NCBI GenBank assembly: GCA_019455325.1 | Contig: JACFMQ010000001.1 | Span: 321,071 to 385,070, forward strand | Reading direction: 5' to 3' | From: Rhodocyclaceae bacterium | GTDB lineage: Bacteria; Pseudomonadota; Gammaproteobacteria; Burkholderiales; Rhodocyclaceae | Length of the DNA: 64,000 nt | In this document: in pieces, positions 8,651 through 20,500 of the stretch | Position numbering within the stretch: the first letter of the stretch is position 1 | Layout of the letters: every line of letters starts with the position of its first letter | Made by a program: the position numbers and the translations under genes | The notes under the pieces: generated by a model | Databases searched by the model: none | Seen by the model: the letters and a program-made list of their open reading frames with translations, nothing else | What the model was told of the DNA's origin: nothing

Positions 8651-9511
8651 ATGAGAATTGATGTGACATATGAAAGAAGCAAGGCAGCCCTGGCGAACCC
8701 ATCAGCCTGGTTGCGAGGATGGCTGCTTCTTTCAGTAGCGATGTGCTTGGGTTCCGCTTTTGCTGCAGCGCCGGAGGAAACCATTCCCCCCGCCCCTATC
8801 CCACTAGAAAACATGCGAGTTCTTGCCTACAGCAAAGAAATGGCCCAGCGCTTCGGATTGCCGGCGCCGCGCGAGGGCTGGGAAACCCAGCCGCCCTTGC
8901 ATGCCGTGGAATACCGAGCCGAGCCACCGTTGCCTTGGGCCAAGGTGCATGGCTGCGCATACAAACTCTACCTCGACAGCCAATTGCCGCTGGCATTCGG
9001 CGACAGCGGACCTGCAGGCGACTTTCGTTTATACGTTTCCGCTCAACACTTCTTTGCTCAAGACTGGGATAACCCTTCATCGCGAGATGCCAAGATTGCC
9101 TTGAGCGAGAAGGTTGGTGGATTTGGACGGTTGGCTTTGGTGGCTACGCTTGACTATGCGCCCGATACACGGGGTGCATCGACTGATGTTGGTGTTTCTC
9201 AAGCCGAGTATGTGCGCGAGTTATTGCCTGGCCTGACCTATCTGAAGCTGAGGGGAAGTTGCGGAATGATGAGTTGGGAGAAACGAGTCGATACCGTGCA
9301 ACTGTGGTTGAAGAAAGCCAACAGCAAGGACTATCGGAAGCGTTTGGTTCCCGACCCGGACGATTTCATCAAATTACCCTTGCCGAGCGCGCTGTATCGC
9401 AAGGCACTGAGTTGGCGGGGAATGTTTGACAAAGAACGCAAGGAATACGTTAAGCAGTTGGATGGTGAACTTCGCGAGCGTCAACAAGGACATAGCGGCA
9501 ATACGCAATAA
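8651..9511 (+). CDS. Exported protein of unknown function in the T1SS operon
   Basis: The protein has 286 residues. A long basic N-region and a hydrophobic stretch (about 23-38) end in 'GSAFA-AAPEE', a plausible signal-peptidase I site, so the product is probably periplasmic. The mature part has two cysteines ('KVHGCAYKLYLD' and 'LRGSCGMM') that could form a disulphide, and a charged C-terminus. I do not recognise the family. It lies 21 bp after the ABC gene and 31 bp before the RTX lipase. Its codon use is less GC-biased than the flanking housekeeping genes, which suggests transfer or exchange of this block. One possibility is a periplasmic immunity or accessory protein for the lipase; the sequence itself does not show this. 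Confidence 0.7.
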   Translation: MRIDVTYERSKAALANPSAWLRGWLLLSVAMCLGSAFAAAPEETIPPAPIPLENMRVLAYSKEMAQRFGLPAPREGWETQPPLHAVEYRAEPPLPWAKVHGCAYKLYLDSQLPLAFGDSGPAGDFRLYVSAQHFFAQDWDNPSSRDAKIALSEKVGGFGRLALVATLDYAPDTRGASTDVGVSQAEYVRELLPGLTYLKLRGSCGMMSWEKRVDTVQLWLKKANSKDYRKRLVPDPDDFIKLPLPSALYRKALSWRGMFDKERKEYVKQLDGELRERQQGHSGNTQ

Positions 9512-9542
9512 ACCTGGATAACAAACAACTTGAGGGGCAGGC

Positions 9543-11000
9543 ATGGGCAACGTGATCGACTACGCTCGGTTGAGCAATGAGGTATATGAATCCAACGGTG
9601 GGGCGCCGGGGAATGGTTGGCAAGTATTGCTCAGATCCTCCGATGCATCGATAGGAGCCGACTCAGGCTATTTTGGTGTGGCTTACTACCATGAGGCGAC
9701 CGGCGAACTGGTCATAGCGCATCGCGGCACCGAGCCGAACACATGGAATGATTGGCGCACCAATGCGGAATTGATTGTTGGCCAGATACCTGCGCAGTTC
9801 CAGGATGCGGAGCAGTTCTACGAGTATGTACATGAGCAAGCCGCGAATGATGAGCGTCAGATCAATCAGACAACCCAAACCGGCCATTCCCTAGGCGGCG
9901 CAATCGCGCGAATGATGGGCATATCCCACGGCCAGCAGACCTACTCCTTCAACGCACCGGGTGATACCGGACAGATACAGGAAGCCGGGCTGGATACCGG
10001 GGATTACGCGGCGCTCGTCCATAACCACAACGCGCTTTACGACCCTGTAAGCAGCTATGGCCACACTGTTGGCCAGGTAACCAACCATTTGGTGTCATCG
10101 TTCGGTCCAATTCCGGATGTTCTTGAACCACTCATGGTGCTAATGGCATTCAAGTTTGGGCTGGGTTGGGCTGCGTCCGGCTATTTCCTGCTTGACCAGC
10201 ACGAGATGTCCAACCTGTTGCAAGTGTTGGAAAACCTACCTGCTAATGCGGCGTCAATTGCGGAGACCGAGCTCTCCGTTAATCTGGATGGCTCTGTAAC
10301 TGGCACTTGGGCCGATGAGTGGAGCGAACTGGAAGCGCTGCTTAGTGCTGGTTACGCTGCTCAACCGGATTGGCTAGCTGAAGAGTTTGAACTAATGGCC
10401 GAACAAATCGTTTCGGAAAATACTGCAGGGCTTTCGGATTCGAGAGAATACCAACTTACCGATGATGGCATGATCGTAGGCGCGAGAGGTGACGACAACC
10501 TTCTCGGTAGCAGGCAAAACGATTTACTTTTCGGTGCAGCCGGCTCCGACACTCTTATCGGTAATGGCGGCACAGATGTCTTGCTTGGTGGTGCCGGCGA
10601 CGACGTTCTGTATGGCAACGACGGCGCCGGTGGCGACCTTCTCGACGGTGGCGAAGGAGTCGACATCTACTACGCCGACGAAGGCGACACGATCCGCGAC
10701 TCGGACGGTAGCGGGGTGGTATATCTGAACGGTAACCAACTTACCTTTGCCAGCAAGAAGAAGGGCGAAACCGTTTGGAAAGATTCTGCTGGCAATACCT
10801 TTGCCTTGGATAGCAGCCAACTGGAAGTGGGCAACCTACTGGTGATTGAAGGCTTCGAGAACGGCGCCCTGGGTATCTACCTCGACGAAGAAGAAGATCC
10901 GGAAGGCCCGCCTCCCTACAACCCGAACAACGCCATCCAGGTCGCCAGTAGCCCATTGGCACTGGACATGAACGGCAATGGCGTCATCGACGCCAAATAA
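9543..11000 (+). CDS. Short RTX lipase (class 3/Mbeg1-like head plus truncated RTX backbone)
   Basis: The protein has 485 residues with ribosome-binding site GAGGGGC. Residues 1-240 form an alpha/beta-hydrolase of the lipase-3/DUF2974 type: nucleophile elbow GHSLGGA with Ser116, probable Asp167 ('LYDPVSSYG') and probable His220 ('DQHEMSNLL'). Residues about 310-370 are RTX nonapeptides, followed by a linker 'YYADEGDTIRDSDG' nearly identical to one in the 4112-residue protein downstream. The protein stops at 'SPLALDMNGNGVIDAK', where the giant continues into an FrpC-like module. It therefore lacks the long repeat backbone and the usual T1SS C-terminal signal. It may still be exported, be a displaced cassette, or act only after recombination. 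Lipase chemistry is well supported; substrate is unknown. Confidence 0.85.
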   Translation: MGNVIDYARLSNEVYESNGGAPGNGWQVLLRSSDASIGADSGYFGVAYYHEATGELVIAHRGTEPNTWNDWRTNAELIVGQIPAQFQDAEQFYEYVHEQAANDERQINQTTQTGHSLGGAIARMMGISHGQQTYSFNAPGDTGQIQEAGLDTGDYAALVHNHNALYDPVSSYGHTVGQVTNHLVSSFGPIPDVLEPLMVLMAFKFGLGWAASGYFLLDQHEMSNLLQVLENLPANAASIAETELSVNLDGSVTGTWADEWSELEALLSAGYAAQPDWLAEEFELMAEQIVSENTAGLSDSREYQLTDDGMIVGARGDDNLLGSRQNDLLFGAAGSDTLIGNGGTDVLLGGAGDDVLYGNDGAGGDLLDGGEGVDIYYADEGDTIRDSDGSGVVYLNGNQLTFASKKKGETVWKDSAGNTFALDSSQLEVGNLLVIEGFENGALGIYLDEEEDPEGPPPYNPNNAIQVASSPLALDMNGNGVIDAK

Positions 11001-11017
11001 ATAGCTGAGAATTAAGA

Positions 11018-11506
11018 GTGCTGAATATGAGAAGTACAAGGCGAAACAGCCTCCTGCCTTGGAGGAATTTAAGCGTGAAAGTTCGAATCGGTTGGCTTCT
11101 GTTGGTCGGCGCTTTTGCGTGTCTGGCAATTTATTTTGGAGATAAATATTTTCGCGCTGCCCCATCCGGATACTGTGAGGCCCAGGGTAGGCACATATCG
11201 GACGAGGAATTTATCCAGCTTGCAATCAAGTTGCGTGAGCAAGACTGGATAAAAAGAGGGGGGCAAGAGAAGTTCACGTACTCCGGGCGCGATTTCGATC
11301 CGAAGCACTTCAATTGCTGTCGCGTTATTCGGGAGGAGTCATTTTCTCTGTTTAACCGAATGTTTGACCGGCAGGAAATATCGGTCGAGTTGAACAACGA
11401 GACAAGCACAGTGAATATCTATCAGGCGAATCTGAATGATAGGCTGTTCTTTGATGTTTGCGGGAGACTCAAAGGACGCATTGAGTATGACTGGCAGGCG
11501 CAGTAG
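11018..11506 (+). CDS. Small membrane-anchored protein, candidate immunity protein
   Basis: The product has 162 residues from GTG at 11018, or 159 from ATG at 11027, which has AAGAG eight bases upstream and may be the true start. One hydrophobic anchor lies at about 24-41 ('GWLLLVGAFACLAIYFG'). It is followed by a soluble, probably periplasmic domain with cysteines in 'YCEAQG', 'NCCRV' and 'DVCGR'. Base composition is clearly more AT-rich than the neighbours. It sits between the truncated RTX lipase and the giant RTX gene, which is the usual place of immunity genes in polymorphic toxin loci. I do not recognise the domain, and the immunity role rests on position, size and membrane anchor only. 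Confidence 0.7.
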   Translation: MLNMRSTRRNSLLPWRNLSVKVRIGWLLLVGAFACLAIYFGDKYFRAAPSGYCEAQGRHISDEEFIQLAIKLREQDWIKRGGQEKFTYSGRDFDPKHFNCCRVIREESFSLFNRMFDRQEISVELNNETSTVNIYQANLNDRLFFDVCGRLKGRIEYDWQAQ

Positions 11507-11538
11507 GCGGGTTATCCACTATTCTGGGGAGCGTGGAA

Positions 11539-14500
11539 ATGGCTTATGACTGGACGCAAATTGGTGTCAAGGAAATCACCAATCTCTATCTGTATGGCAC
11601 GATCGACACCCCCGCCGATTTGATCAGTGATGATCGCATACGCCCTGACGGTGATGGAGCCAAGATAGAAGTCAATATGGCGTCATTCATGGAGAGCGGG
11701 CCGGGGCGGTTTGCACTCGGTTCGCAATCGGCTCTGGTGGAGGCCTTTTTTTCTTTTTCTGATGATAGCTGGGTCGAGGCAGGAAAGGAGTATACAAAAA
11801 ACGAAATGTTTCAGGCGTTGACGAGCCGTGGTGTCCCGGTCGACGGAAATTACGGCATCGACATCAAGCAGTCCTTGCTGAACGATTCGAGTGGAGGCTA
11901 TTGGGAGCGATCCTATATCTGGAATTCTGGAAGTTTCAAGCTTTCTGACAGCGCGCGATTTGTTGTTGATGCCGACGGTAAAAGACACATCAAGAATTAC
12001 GCAATTGTTCCACGCCCCGATGTTCAAGAGAATTTTGATTTCACTGGTGACGGCTTGTTGGCAGGCATTGTCAACCCAGAGCTCAAAGCTAGAATTGACC
12101 CCTGGGGGATCGGTCGAACAGTCAATATAGATTTTATCGATAATATCTCCCAGTTTAGAGACTACTCGTACAACGATTATCAGTCGGATTCGTTGGCCCA
12201 TGCCGGACATCTAACCGCGGGCGTTGCCTCGGCATTATTGACCGGCACGGTCGGTTTGGCAGCTATCGAAAGTCAGCTATGGAATGGTGGCGTCACCAAA
12301 GCGCTTTACCAAGGTAAAGCAATTATCTACGGAACTAATGGAGACGACTCGCTGTCCGTTTCGCTGCTGAACGAATTACCACTCATATCGTCACTCAAGA
12401 CTGCCGGGCAGGTGAATGGTGTTGCCTTGATTGCCGCTGCTGGAAACGATGTTTTGGCTGGTGGCAGTTTGCCTGATTACCTTCAAGGCGGCGCCGGCAA
12501 CGACACGCTCGACGGCCGCGACAACGCCGGCGGCGACTTCCTCGACGGCGGCGACGGATTCGACACCTACTACGCCGACGAAGGCGACACAATCCGTGAC
12601 TCGGACGGCAGGGGCGCTGTCCACCTGAACGGTAAAAAGCTCTCTCTCGCCACCCGGAAGAAAGGCGAGACTGCCTACCGTGACGATGCTGGCAATATCT
12701 ATATCAAGGACGGTAGCCGCCTGTTGGTCGGCGACCCGCTCATCATCGAAAATTTTGCCGATGGCGATCTTGGCATCGAACTCGAAGAAGAACAGGATGA
12801 TGATGGTCCCCTCAAAGACGCTTTCAACAAAGCTGAACGAACCGTCTCTCCGCTAATTCTCGATCTGGACAGCAACGGTATCAGCACGCGCGGCATCGGT
12901 CAGGGCGCCTTCTTCGACCACGACGGCAACGGCTTCGCCGAACGCACCGGCTGGGTCACCCCTGGCGATGGCCTGCTCGTGCGTGACTTGAATGGCGACG
13001 GTAAGATCACCAGCGGCGCAGAACTGTTCGGCGACCACACCATCCTCAAGAACGGCCAACGGGCTGCCGACGGCTTTGCCGCCCTCGCCGCCCTCGACGA
13101 CAACGCCGACGGCAAAGTGGATGCCCAGGATACTGCCTGGGCGGAGCTTCAAGTCTGGCGCGACGCCGACAGCGACGGCCGTGTCGACGTCGGCGAACTC
13201 GCAAGCCTCCTCGATGTGGGTGTAACGAGCCTCGCCACCGCTCACAGCGCCGGTAGCGGCACCGACAACCACGGCAACCAGCACCTGCTGCAAGGGAGCT
13301 TCACCAAGGCCGACGGCAGCATCGGGCAGATGGAGGACATCTGGTTCCGTATCAACCTATCGAGTACCCGGCAGGAGAACCCCCTCGACGTTTCCGCCGC
13401 CATCCGAAAAATGCCCAATCTGGATGGCATGGGCAACGTGGCTAGCCTGTGGCAAGTCATGGCGGCACAGGAAGTCGTCAGCAACCATCGGCTCAAAGAC
13501 TTGGTTGAGCAATTCGCCAACGAGTCGGACTCCATCGCCCGGCAAGCCCTGATAACACAGATCATCTACGTCTGGACCGGCGTAGAGGATAAGGATCCAG
13601 CCAGCCGCGGCGGCTATGTCGATGCCAGGGTTGTGTTTGCGCTTGAAGCACTTCTCGGCGAGAGCTATGGCCAAAAAGAAGGAGCAAACGCCGGCACGCA
13701 CAACCCCGGACCCAATGCCGCCCAAGTCTTGATGGCCGGCTACATGGAACACGTGTTCCTGCGGGTATACGCTGAGCTGATGCGCCAAACCCATTTGCAG
13801 GAAGACTATTATGCGATCCGTTATATCTGGGACGAAGCAAACCAAAGCCTGAAGGGCGACCTGTCAGAAGTTCTGGCACGGTTTGACGAAGAGTTCGATC
13901 TCGATAAGGACGAGGCCAAGCGAGGTTTGGCAGTTTTCATCACCAATCTGACCCATACCCACGACCTCGATTTGTTTGATACGCAGGCCTTTCAGGAACG
14001 GTTGGCGGAGTATGGGGACGATGTCGTTTCTACTGCCAGCCTAGCATGGCGCGGCATAGTAGCAACGCAGGGCAACGACCGCTTAATCGGGGACAACAGC
14101 GGCGAGATTATCGCCGGTTGGGATGGTGACGATATCATTTATGGCCGTGGCGGGAATGACGTTATCCAAGGTGAAACAGGTGACGATCTGTTGTTTGGAG
14201 AGATGGGCGACGACATTCTAAATGGCGGAGCCGGGAATGATCACTTGGATGGCGGCAAGGGGGACGACAAATATTTATTCGGCCGGGGCGATGGGCATGA
14301 CACGATCTGGAGCCAGGACGAAACAGCGGGTAAGCGGGATGTACTGAAGTTAGGTGAGGGTATTGTCCAGGACGATCTGACATTAACCCGAAACGTGGAC
14401 GATCTGATCCTGGCTGTACGCAACTCGAATGACCGGGTCACCGTAGCGGGGTATTTCGCCAACGACGGGAGAGGCCCCACAAGCTTGGAAGCAATTGAGT

Positions 14501-17500
14501 TCGCGGATGGATCAAGTTGGGATTTTGAGGCGATAAGGGCGATGTTGCCGTCGATAGGGACGGAAGGCGATGATCGGATTCGAGGCTATAACACAGCCGA
14601 GGTAATCGATGGATTAAATGGCAATGATGTCATAGAAGGCATGGGGGGTAACGATGTCATAGAAGGCGGTATAGGTAATGATGCAATCTATGGCGGCGAC
14701 GGAGACGACACGCTTTCTGGAGGTAGAGGGAATGACACCTTAAGCGGCGATACGGGGAACGATATCTATCTGTTTGACCTTGGTGATGGGCAGGACACGA
14801 TATCGAGCTACGACTCGAACCAAGCCAAGCAGGACGTAGTGCTGTTCAAGGAAGGGATTTCACCGGAAAGCATCTCGGTCAGGCGACAGTCGAACCACCT
14901 GATCCTGAAGATCGACGGCACACAGGATCAACTGACGATCCAGAACTATTTTTACAACGAAGGTGGCTTCAACCCCTATGGCGTCGAGGCAATCCGCTTC
15001 GCCGACGGGACCAGTTGGGATTTTGCGACAGTCAAGACGAAATCGCTGGCGGCAACAGAGAACAGCGACTACCTGGTGGGTACGCCGGGCAACGATGTAA
15101 TTGAAGCCCTGGGAGGTAACGACACACTTGACGGCCGAGAAGGCAACGACACGCTGGATGGTGGCACCGGCAACGATACGCTGGACGGTGGCTCCGGTGA
15201 CGATACCTACCTGTTCGGCATCGGCGACGGACAGGACACGATATCGAGCTACGACTCGAACCAAGCCAAGCAGGATGTGGTGCTGTTCAAGGAAGGGATT
15301 TCACCGGAAAGCATCTCGGTCAGGCGACAGTCGAACCACCTGATCCTGAAGATCGACGGCACACAGGATCAACTGACGATCCAGAACTATTTTTACAACG
15401 AAGGTGGCTTCAACCCCTATGGCGTCGAGGCAATCCGCTTCGCCGACGGGACCAGTTGGGATTTTGCGACAGTCAAGACGAAATCGCTGGCGGCAACAGA
15501 GAACAGCGACTACCTGGTGGGTACGCCGGGCAACGATGTAATTGAAGCCCTGGGAGGTAACGACACACTTGACGGCCGAGAAGGCAACGACACGCTGGAT
15601 GGTGGCACCGGCAACGATACGCTGGACGGTGGCTCCGGTGACGATACCTACCTGTTCGGCATCGGCGACGGACAGGACACGATATCGAGCTACGACTCGA
15701 ACCAAGCCAAGCAGGATGTGGTGCTGCTCAAGGAAGGGATTTCACCGGAAAGCATCTCGGTCTGGCGGCAGTCGAACCACCTGATCCTGAAGATCGACGG
15801 CACACAGGATCAACTGACGATCCAGAACTATTTTTACAACGAAGGTGGCTTCAACCCCTATGGCGTCGAGGCAATCCGCTTCGCCGACGGGACCAGTTGG
15901 GATTTTGCGACAGTCAAGACGAAATCACTGGCAGCAACAGAGAACAGCGACTACTTGGTGGGCACGCCGGGCAACGATGTAATTGAAGCCCTGGGAGGTA
16001 ACGACACGCTTGACGGCCGAGAAGGCAACGACACGCTGGATGGTGGTACCGGTAACGATACGCTTTACGGTAGTGCCGGCGATGACGTGCTTGATGGTGG
16101 AGCTGGCAACGATACGCTGAACGGTGGAGCTGGCAACGATACCTACCTATTCGACGTCGGCGACGGACAGGACATGATATCGAGCCACGACTCGAACCAA
16201 GCCAAGCAGGATGTGGTGCTGTTCAAGGAAGGGGTTTCGCCGGAAAACATCTCTCTAAGGCGGCAGTCGAACCACCTGATCCTGAAGATCGACGGCACAC
16301 AGGATCAACTGACGATCCAGAACTATTTTTACAACGAAGGTGGCTTCAACCCCTATGGCGTCGAGGCAATCCGCTTCGCCGACGGGACAAGCTGGAATTT
16401 TGCGGCAGTCAAGGCGAAATCCTTAGCGGGAACGGAAGGCAACGACTACTTGGTGGGTACGGCAGGAGGCGACACGATAGAGGGGCTGGGAGGCGACGAT
16501 ACACTCTACGGCCGGGGAGGCAATGACACGCTAGATGGAGGTGATGGCAACGATACGCTTTATGGCGAGGGCAGTGATGACATGCTGGATGGAGGCACTG
16601 GCAACGATACGCTTTATGGTGAAGCTGGCGATGACACGCTTAATGGTGGAGTTGGCAACGATCGGCTGAACGGAGGCTCCGGTAACGACACCTATCTGTT
16701 CGGTATCGGTGACGGGCAGGACACGCTATGGAGCCACGATCCAGACCAGGCCAAACAAGATGTGGTGCTGTTCAAGGAGGGCGTTTTACCGGAAGACGTC
16801 TCGGTAAGGCGACAATCGGATAGCTTGGTCCTGAGGATCAACGGCACACAGGATCAACTGACGATCCAGAACTATTTTTCCAACGAAGGCGGATTCAATC
16901 CCTACGGCGTCGAGGCGATCCGGTTTGCCGACGGGACAAGCTGGAATTTTGCGGCAGTCAAGGCAAAGTCGATTGAAGCAACTGAAAGCGATGATGTCCT
17001 GTATGGGGGGAGCGGGGACGACACGCTTATGGGGTTGGGCGGAAACGATCAGCTATACGGCCAAGGAGGCAATGACGCACTTGATGGCGGAGCTGGCAAC
17101 GACAGACTGGACGGAGGCTCCGGCAACGACACCTACCTGTTCGGCATCGGCGATGGACAGGACACGATATCGAGCAATGACTTGAATCAGGCTAAGCAGG
17201 ATGCAGTGCTGTTCAAAGAAGGTATATCGTCGGAAAGCATCTCGGTAAGGCGACAGTCGAACCACCTGATCCTGAAGGTCAACGGCACACAGGATCAACT
17301 GAAGATCGAGAACTATTTCTCCAACGAAGGTAGCTTCAATCCCTATGGCGTCGAGGTGATCCAATTCGCCGACGGGACAAGTTGGAATTTTGCGACAGTC
17401 AAGACGAAATCGCTGGCAGCAACGGAAAACGACGACGATTTGGCAGGTACGGCAGGTGACGACGTAATAGAGGGGCTGGGAGGCAACGATACTCTCCACG

Positions 17501-20500
17501 GCCGGGAAGGCAATGACACGCTTAGTGGTGGAGCTGGCAACGACACGCTGGACGGTGGCCCCGGTAACGACACCTACCTGTTTGGCATCGGCGATGGACA
17601 GGACACAATATCAAGCCACGACCCGAACCAGGTCAAGCAGGATGTGGTGCTGTTCAAGGAAGGCGTTTCGCCAGAAGACGTCTCGGTAAGGCGGCAATCG
17701 GACAGCCTAGTTCTGAGGATCAACGGCACACAGGATCAACTGACGATCCAGTACTACTTCTCCAACGAGGGCGGCTTCAATCCCTATGGCGTCGAGGTAA
17801 TCCGCTTTGCCGACGGGACAAGTTGGGATTTCTTGGCAGTCAAGGCAAAGTCGATCGAAGCAACGGAAAGCGACGATGTCCTGTATGGAGGCAACGGGGA
17901 CGATGTGCTCACAGGGTTGGGCGGAAACGATTGGATATACGGTCGGGAGAGAAATGACACCCTGGATGGTGGTCCCGGTAACGATACGCTGGACGGCGGC
18001 CCCGGCAACGACACCTACCTCTTCGGCATCGGTGACGGACAGGACACGATATCGAGCTACGACTCGAACCAAACCAAGCAGGACATAGTGCTGTTCAAGG
18101 AAGGTGTTTCACCGGAAAACGTCACGATAAGGCGACAGACGAACGACCTAGTCCTGAAGATCGACGGTACGCAGGATCAACTGACGATCCGGTACTACTT
18201 CTCCAACGAAGGCAGCTTCAATCCCTATGGCGTCGAGGTGATCCGTTTCGCCGACGGAACAAGTTGGGACTTTGCGGCAGTCCAGGCAAAGTCGATCGAG
18301 GTGACGGAAGGCGACGATACCCTGTATGGAGGAAGCGGAGACGACATACTTACGGGGTTAGGAGGAAATGACCAGCTACACGGTCAAGGGGGTAACGACA
18401 CGCTCATCGGAGGGACTGGTAACGATACGCTGGACGGCGGCTCCGGCAACGATACCTACCTCTTCGGCATCGGTGACGGACAGGACACGATATCGAGCTA
18501 CGACTCGAACCAAACCAAGCAGGACATAGTGCTGTTCAAGGAAGGTGTTTCACCGGAAAACGTCACGATAAGGCGACAGACGAACGACCTAGTCCTGAAG
18601 ATCGACGGTACGCAGGATCAACTGACGATCCGGTACTACTTCTCCAACGAAGGCAGCTTCAATCCCTATGGCGTCGAGGTGATCCGTTTCGCCGACGGAA
18701 CAAGTTGGGACTTTGCGGCAGTCCAGGCAAAGTCGATCGAGGCGACGGAAGGCGACGATACCCTGTATGGAGGCAACGGGGACGATGTGCTTACGGGGCT
18801 GGGCGGAAACGATCAGTTATACGGCCAAGGAGGTAACGATACGCTCGATGGCGGTACCGGTAACGACTCGCTTTATGGTGCAGATGGCGATGACACACTC
18901 GATGGTGGCGCCGGTAACGATTCACTGTATGGCGGAATCGGTGACGACACACTTGACGGCGGAGCTGGGAACGATTGGCTAAACGGAGGCTCCGGCAACG
19001 ATACCTACCTGTTCGGGATCGGCGACGGGCAGGATATGATATCGAGCTACGACTCGAACCAAACCAAGCAGGACATAGTGCTGTTCAAGGAAGGTGTTTC
19101 ACCGGAAAACGTCACGATAAGGCGGCAGTGGGGCAGCCTAATCCTGAAAATCAACGGCACACAGGACCAACTGACCGTCGAGAACTATTTTTCCAACGAA
19201 GGCGGCTTCAATCCCTATGGCGTCGAGGTGATCCGTTTCGCCGACGGAACGAGTTGGGACTTTGCGGCAGTCCAGGCAAAGTCGATCGAGGCGACAGAAG
19301 GCGACGATACCCTGTATGGAGGCAACGGGGACGATGTGCTTACGGGGCTGGGCGGAAACGATCAGTTATACGGCCAAGGAGGTAACGATACGCTCGATGG
19401 CGGTACCGGTAACGACTCGCTTTATGGTGCAGATGGCGATGACACACTCGATGGTGGCGCCGGTAACGATTCACTGTATGGCGAAATCGGTGATGACACG
19501 CTTGACGGTGGAACTGGCAACGATTGGTTGAACGGTGGTTCCGGCAACGACACCTACCTGTTCGGCGCAGGCGACGGACAGGACACGATATCGAGCTACG
19601 ACTCGAACCAGGCCAAGCAGGACGCGGTGCTGTTCAAGGAAGGCATTTCGCCGAAAGACATCATCGTAAGGCGACAGTCGAACGACCTGATCCTGAAAAT
19701 CGATGGCGCGCAGGATCAACTGAAGATCGAGAGCTATTTCTCCAACGAAGGCGACTTCAATCCCTATGGCGTTGAAGCAATCCGCTTCGCCGACGGGACG
19801 AGTTGGGATTTTGCGACAATCAAAGCAAAGTCGATCGAGGGGACAGGAAGCAATGATGCCCTGTATGGAGGAAATGAGGATGACGTGCTCGCAGGCTTGG
19901 GCGGAAACGACCAGCTATACGGCCGAGAGGGCAACGATACGCTCGATGGCGGCGCCGGCAACGACACCCTGGATGGCGGCACCGGAGACGATACCTACCT
20001 GTTCGGCCTTGGGGATGGCCAGGATGTAATTTCAGACCATACCGCCGGCACGGCTGACCAGGACACTCTGCAATTCAAGAGCGGGGTTTCCCAAGACGAC
20101 GTGTCGGTTATCCGTTCGGGTACCAGCTTGATCCTGAAGCTGTCCGAAACCGGGGATCAGGTGACCATTTTGAGGTACTTCACCGAGGATGGCTCCCTTA
20201 ACCCCGACGGGGTCACAAGAATCCGCTTCGACGATGGGAGTACTTTGAGTTACGAAACCATTCAAGCGAAGTCACGCCTCGGTTCCGATGGAAATGACAT
20301 CATATACGGCTACAAAGTCGGTGAGGTTCTGAATGGCGGCAACGGCAGCGACGTAATCTTTGGGTACGGCGGCGACGACACGATTTTCGGTGGCGCGGGA
20401 GATGACACTTACCTTACCGGTGGCGACGGCAATGACACTTTGTATGGTGAAGCTGGAAATGACTGCCTGTGGGGCGACGCTGGCGATGATCTGCTGGATG

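Noticed and set aside
11533-11538. GTG start for the giant RTX gene
   Set aside because: The Shine-Dalgarno GGGGAG lies one base before it, but seven bases before the ATG at 11539, which is therefore preferred.
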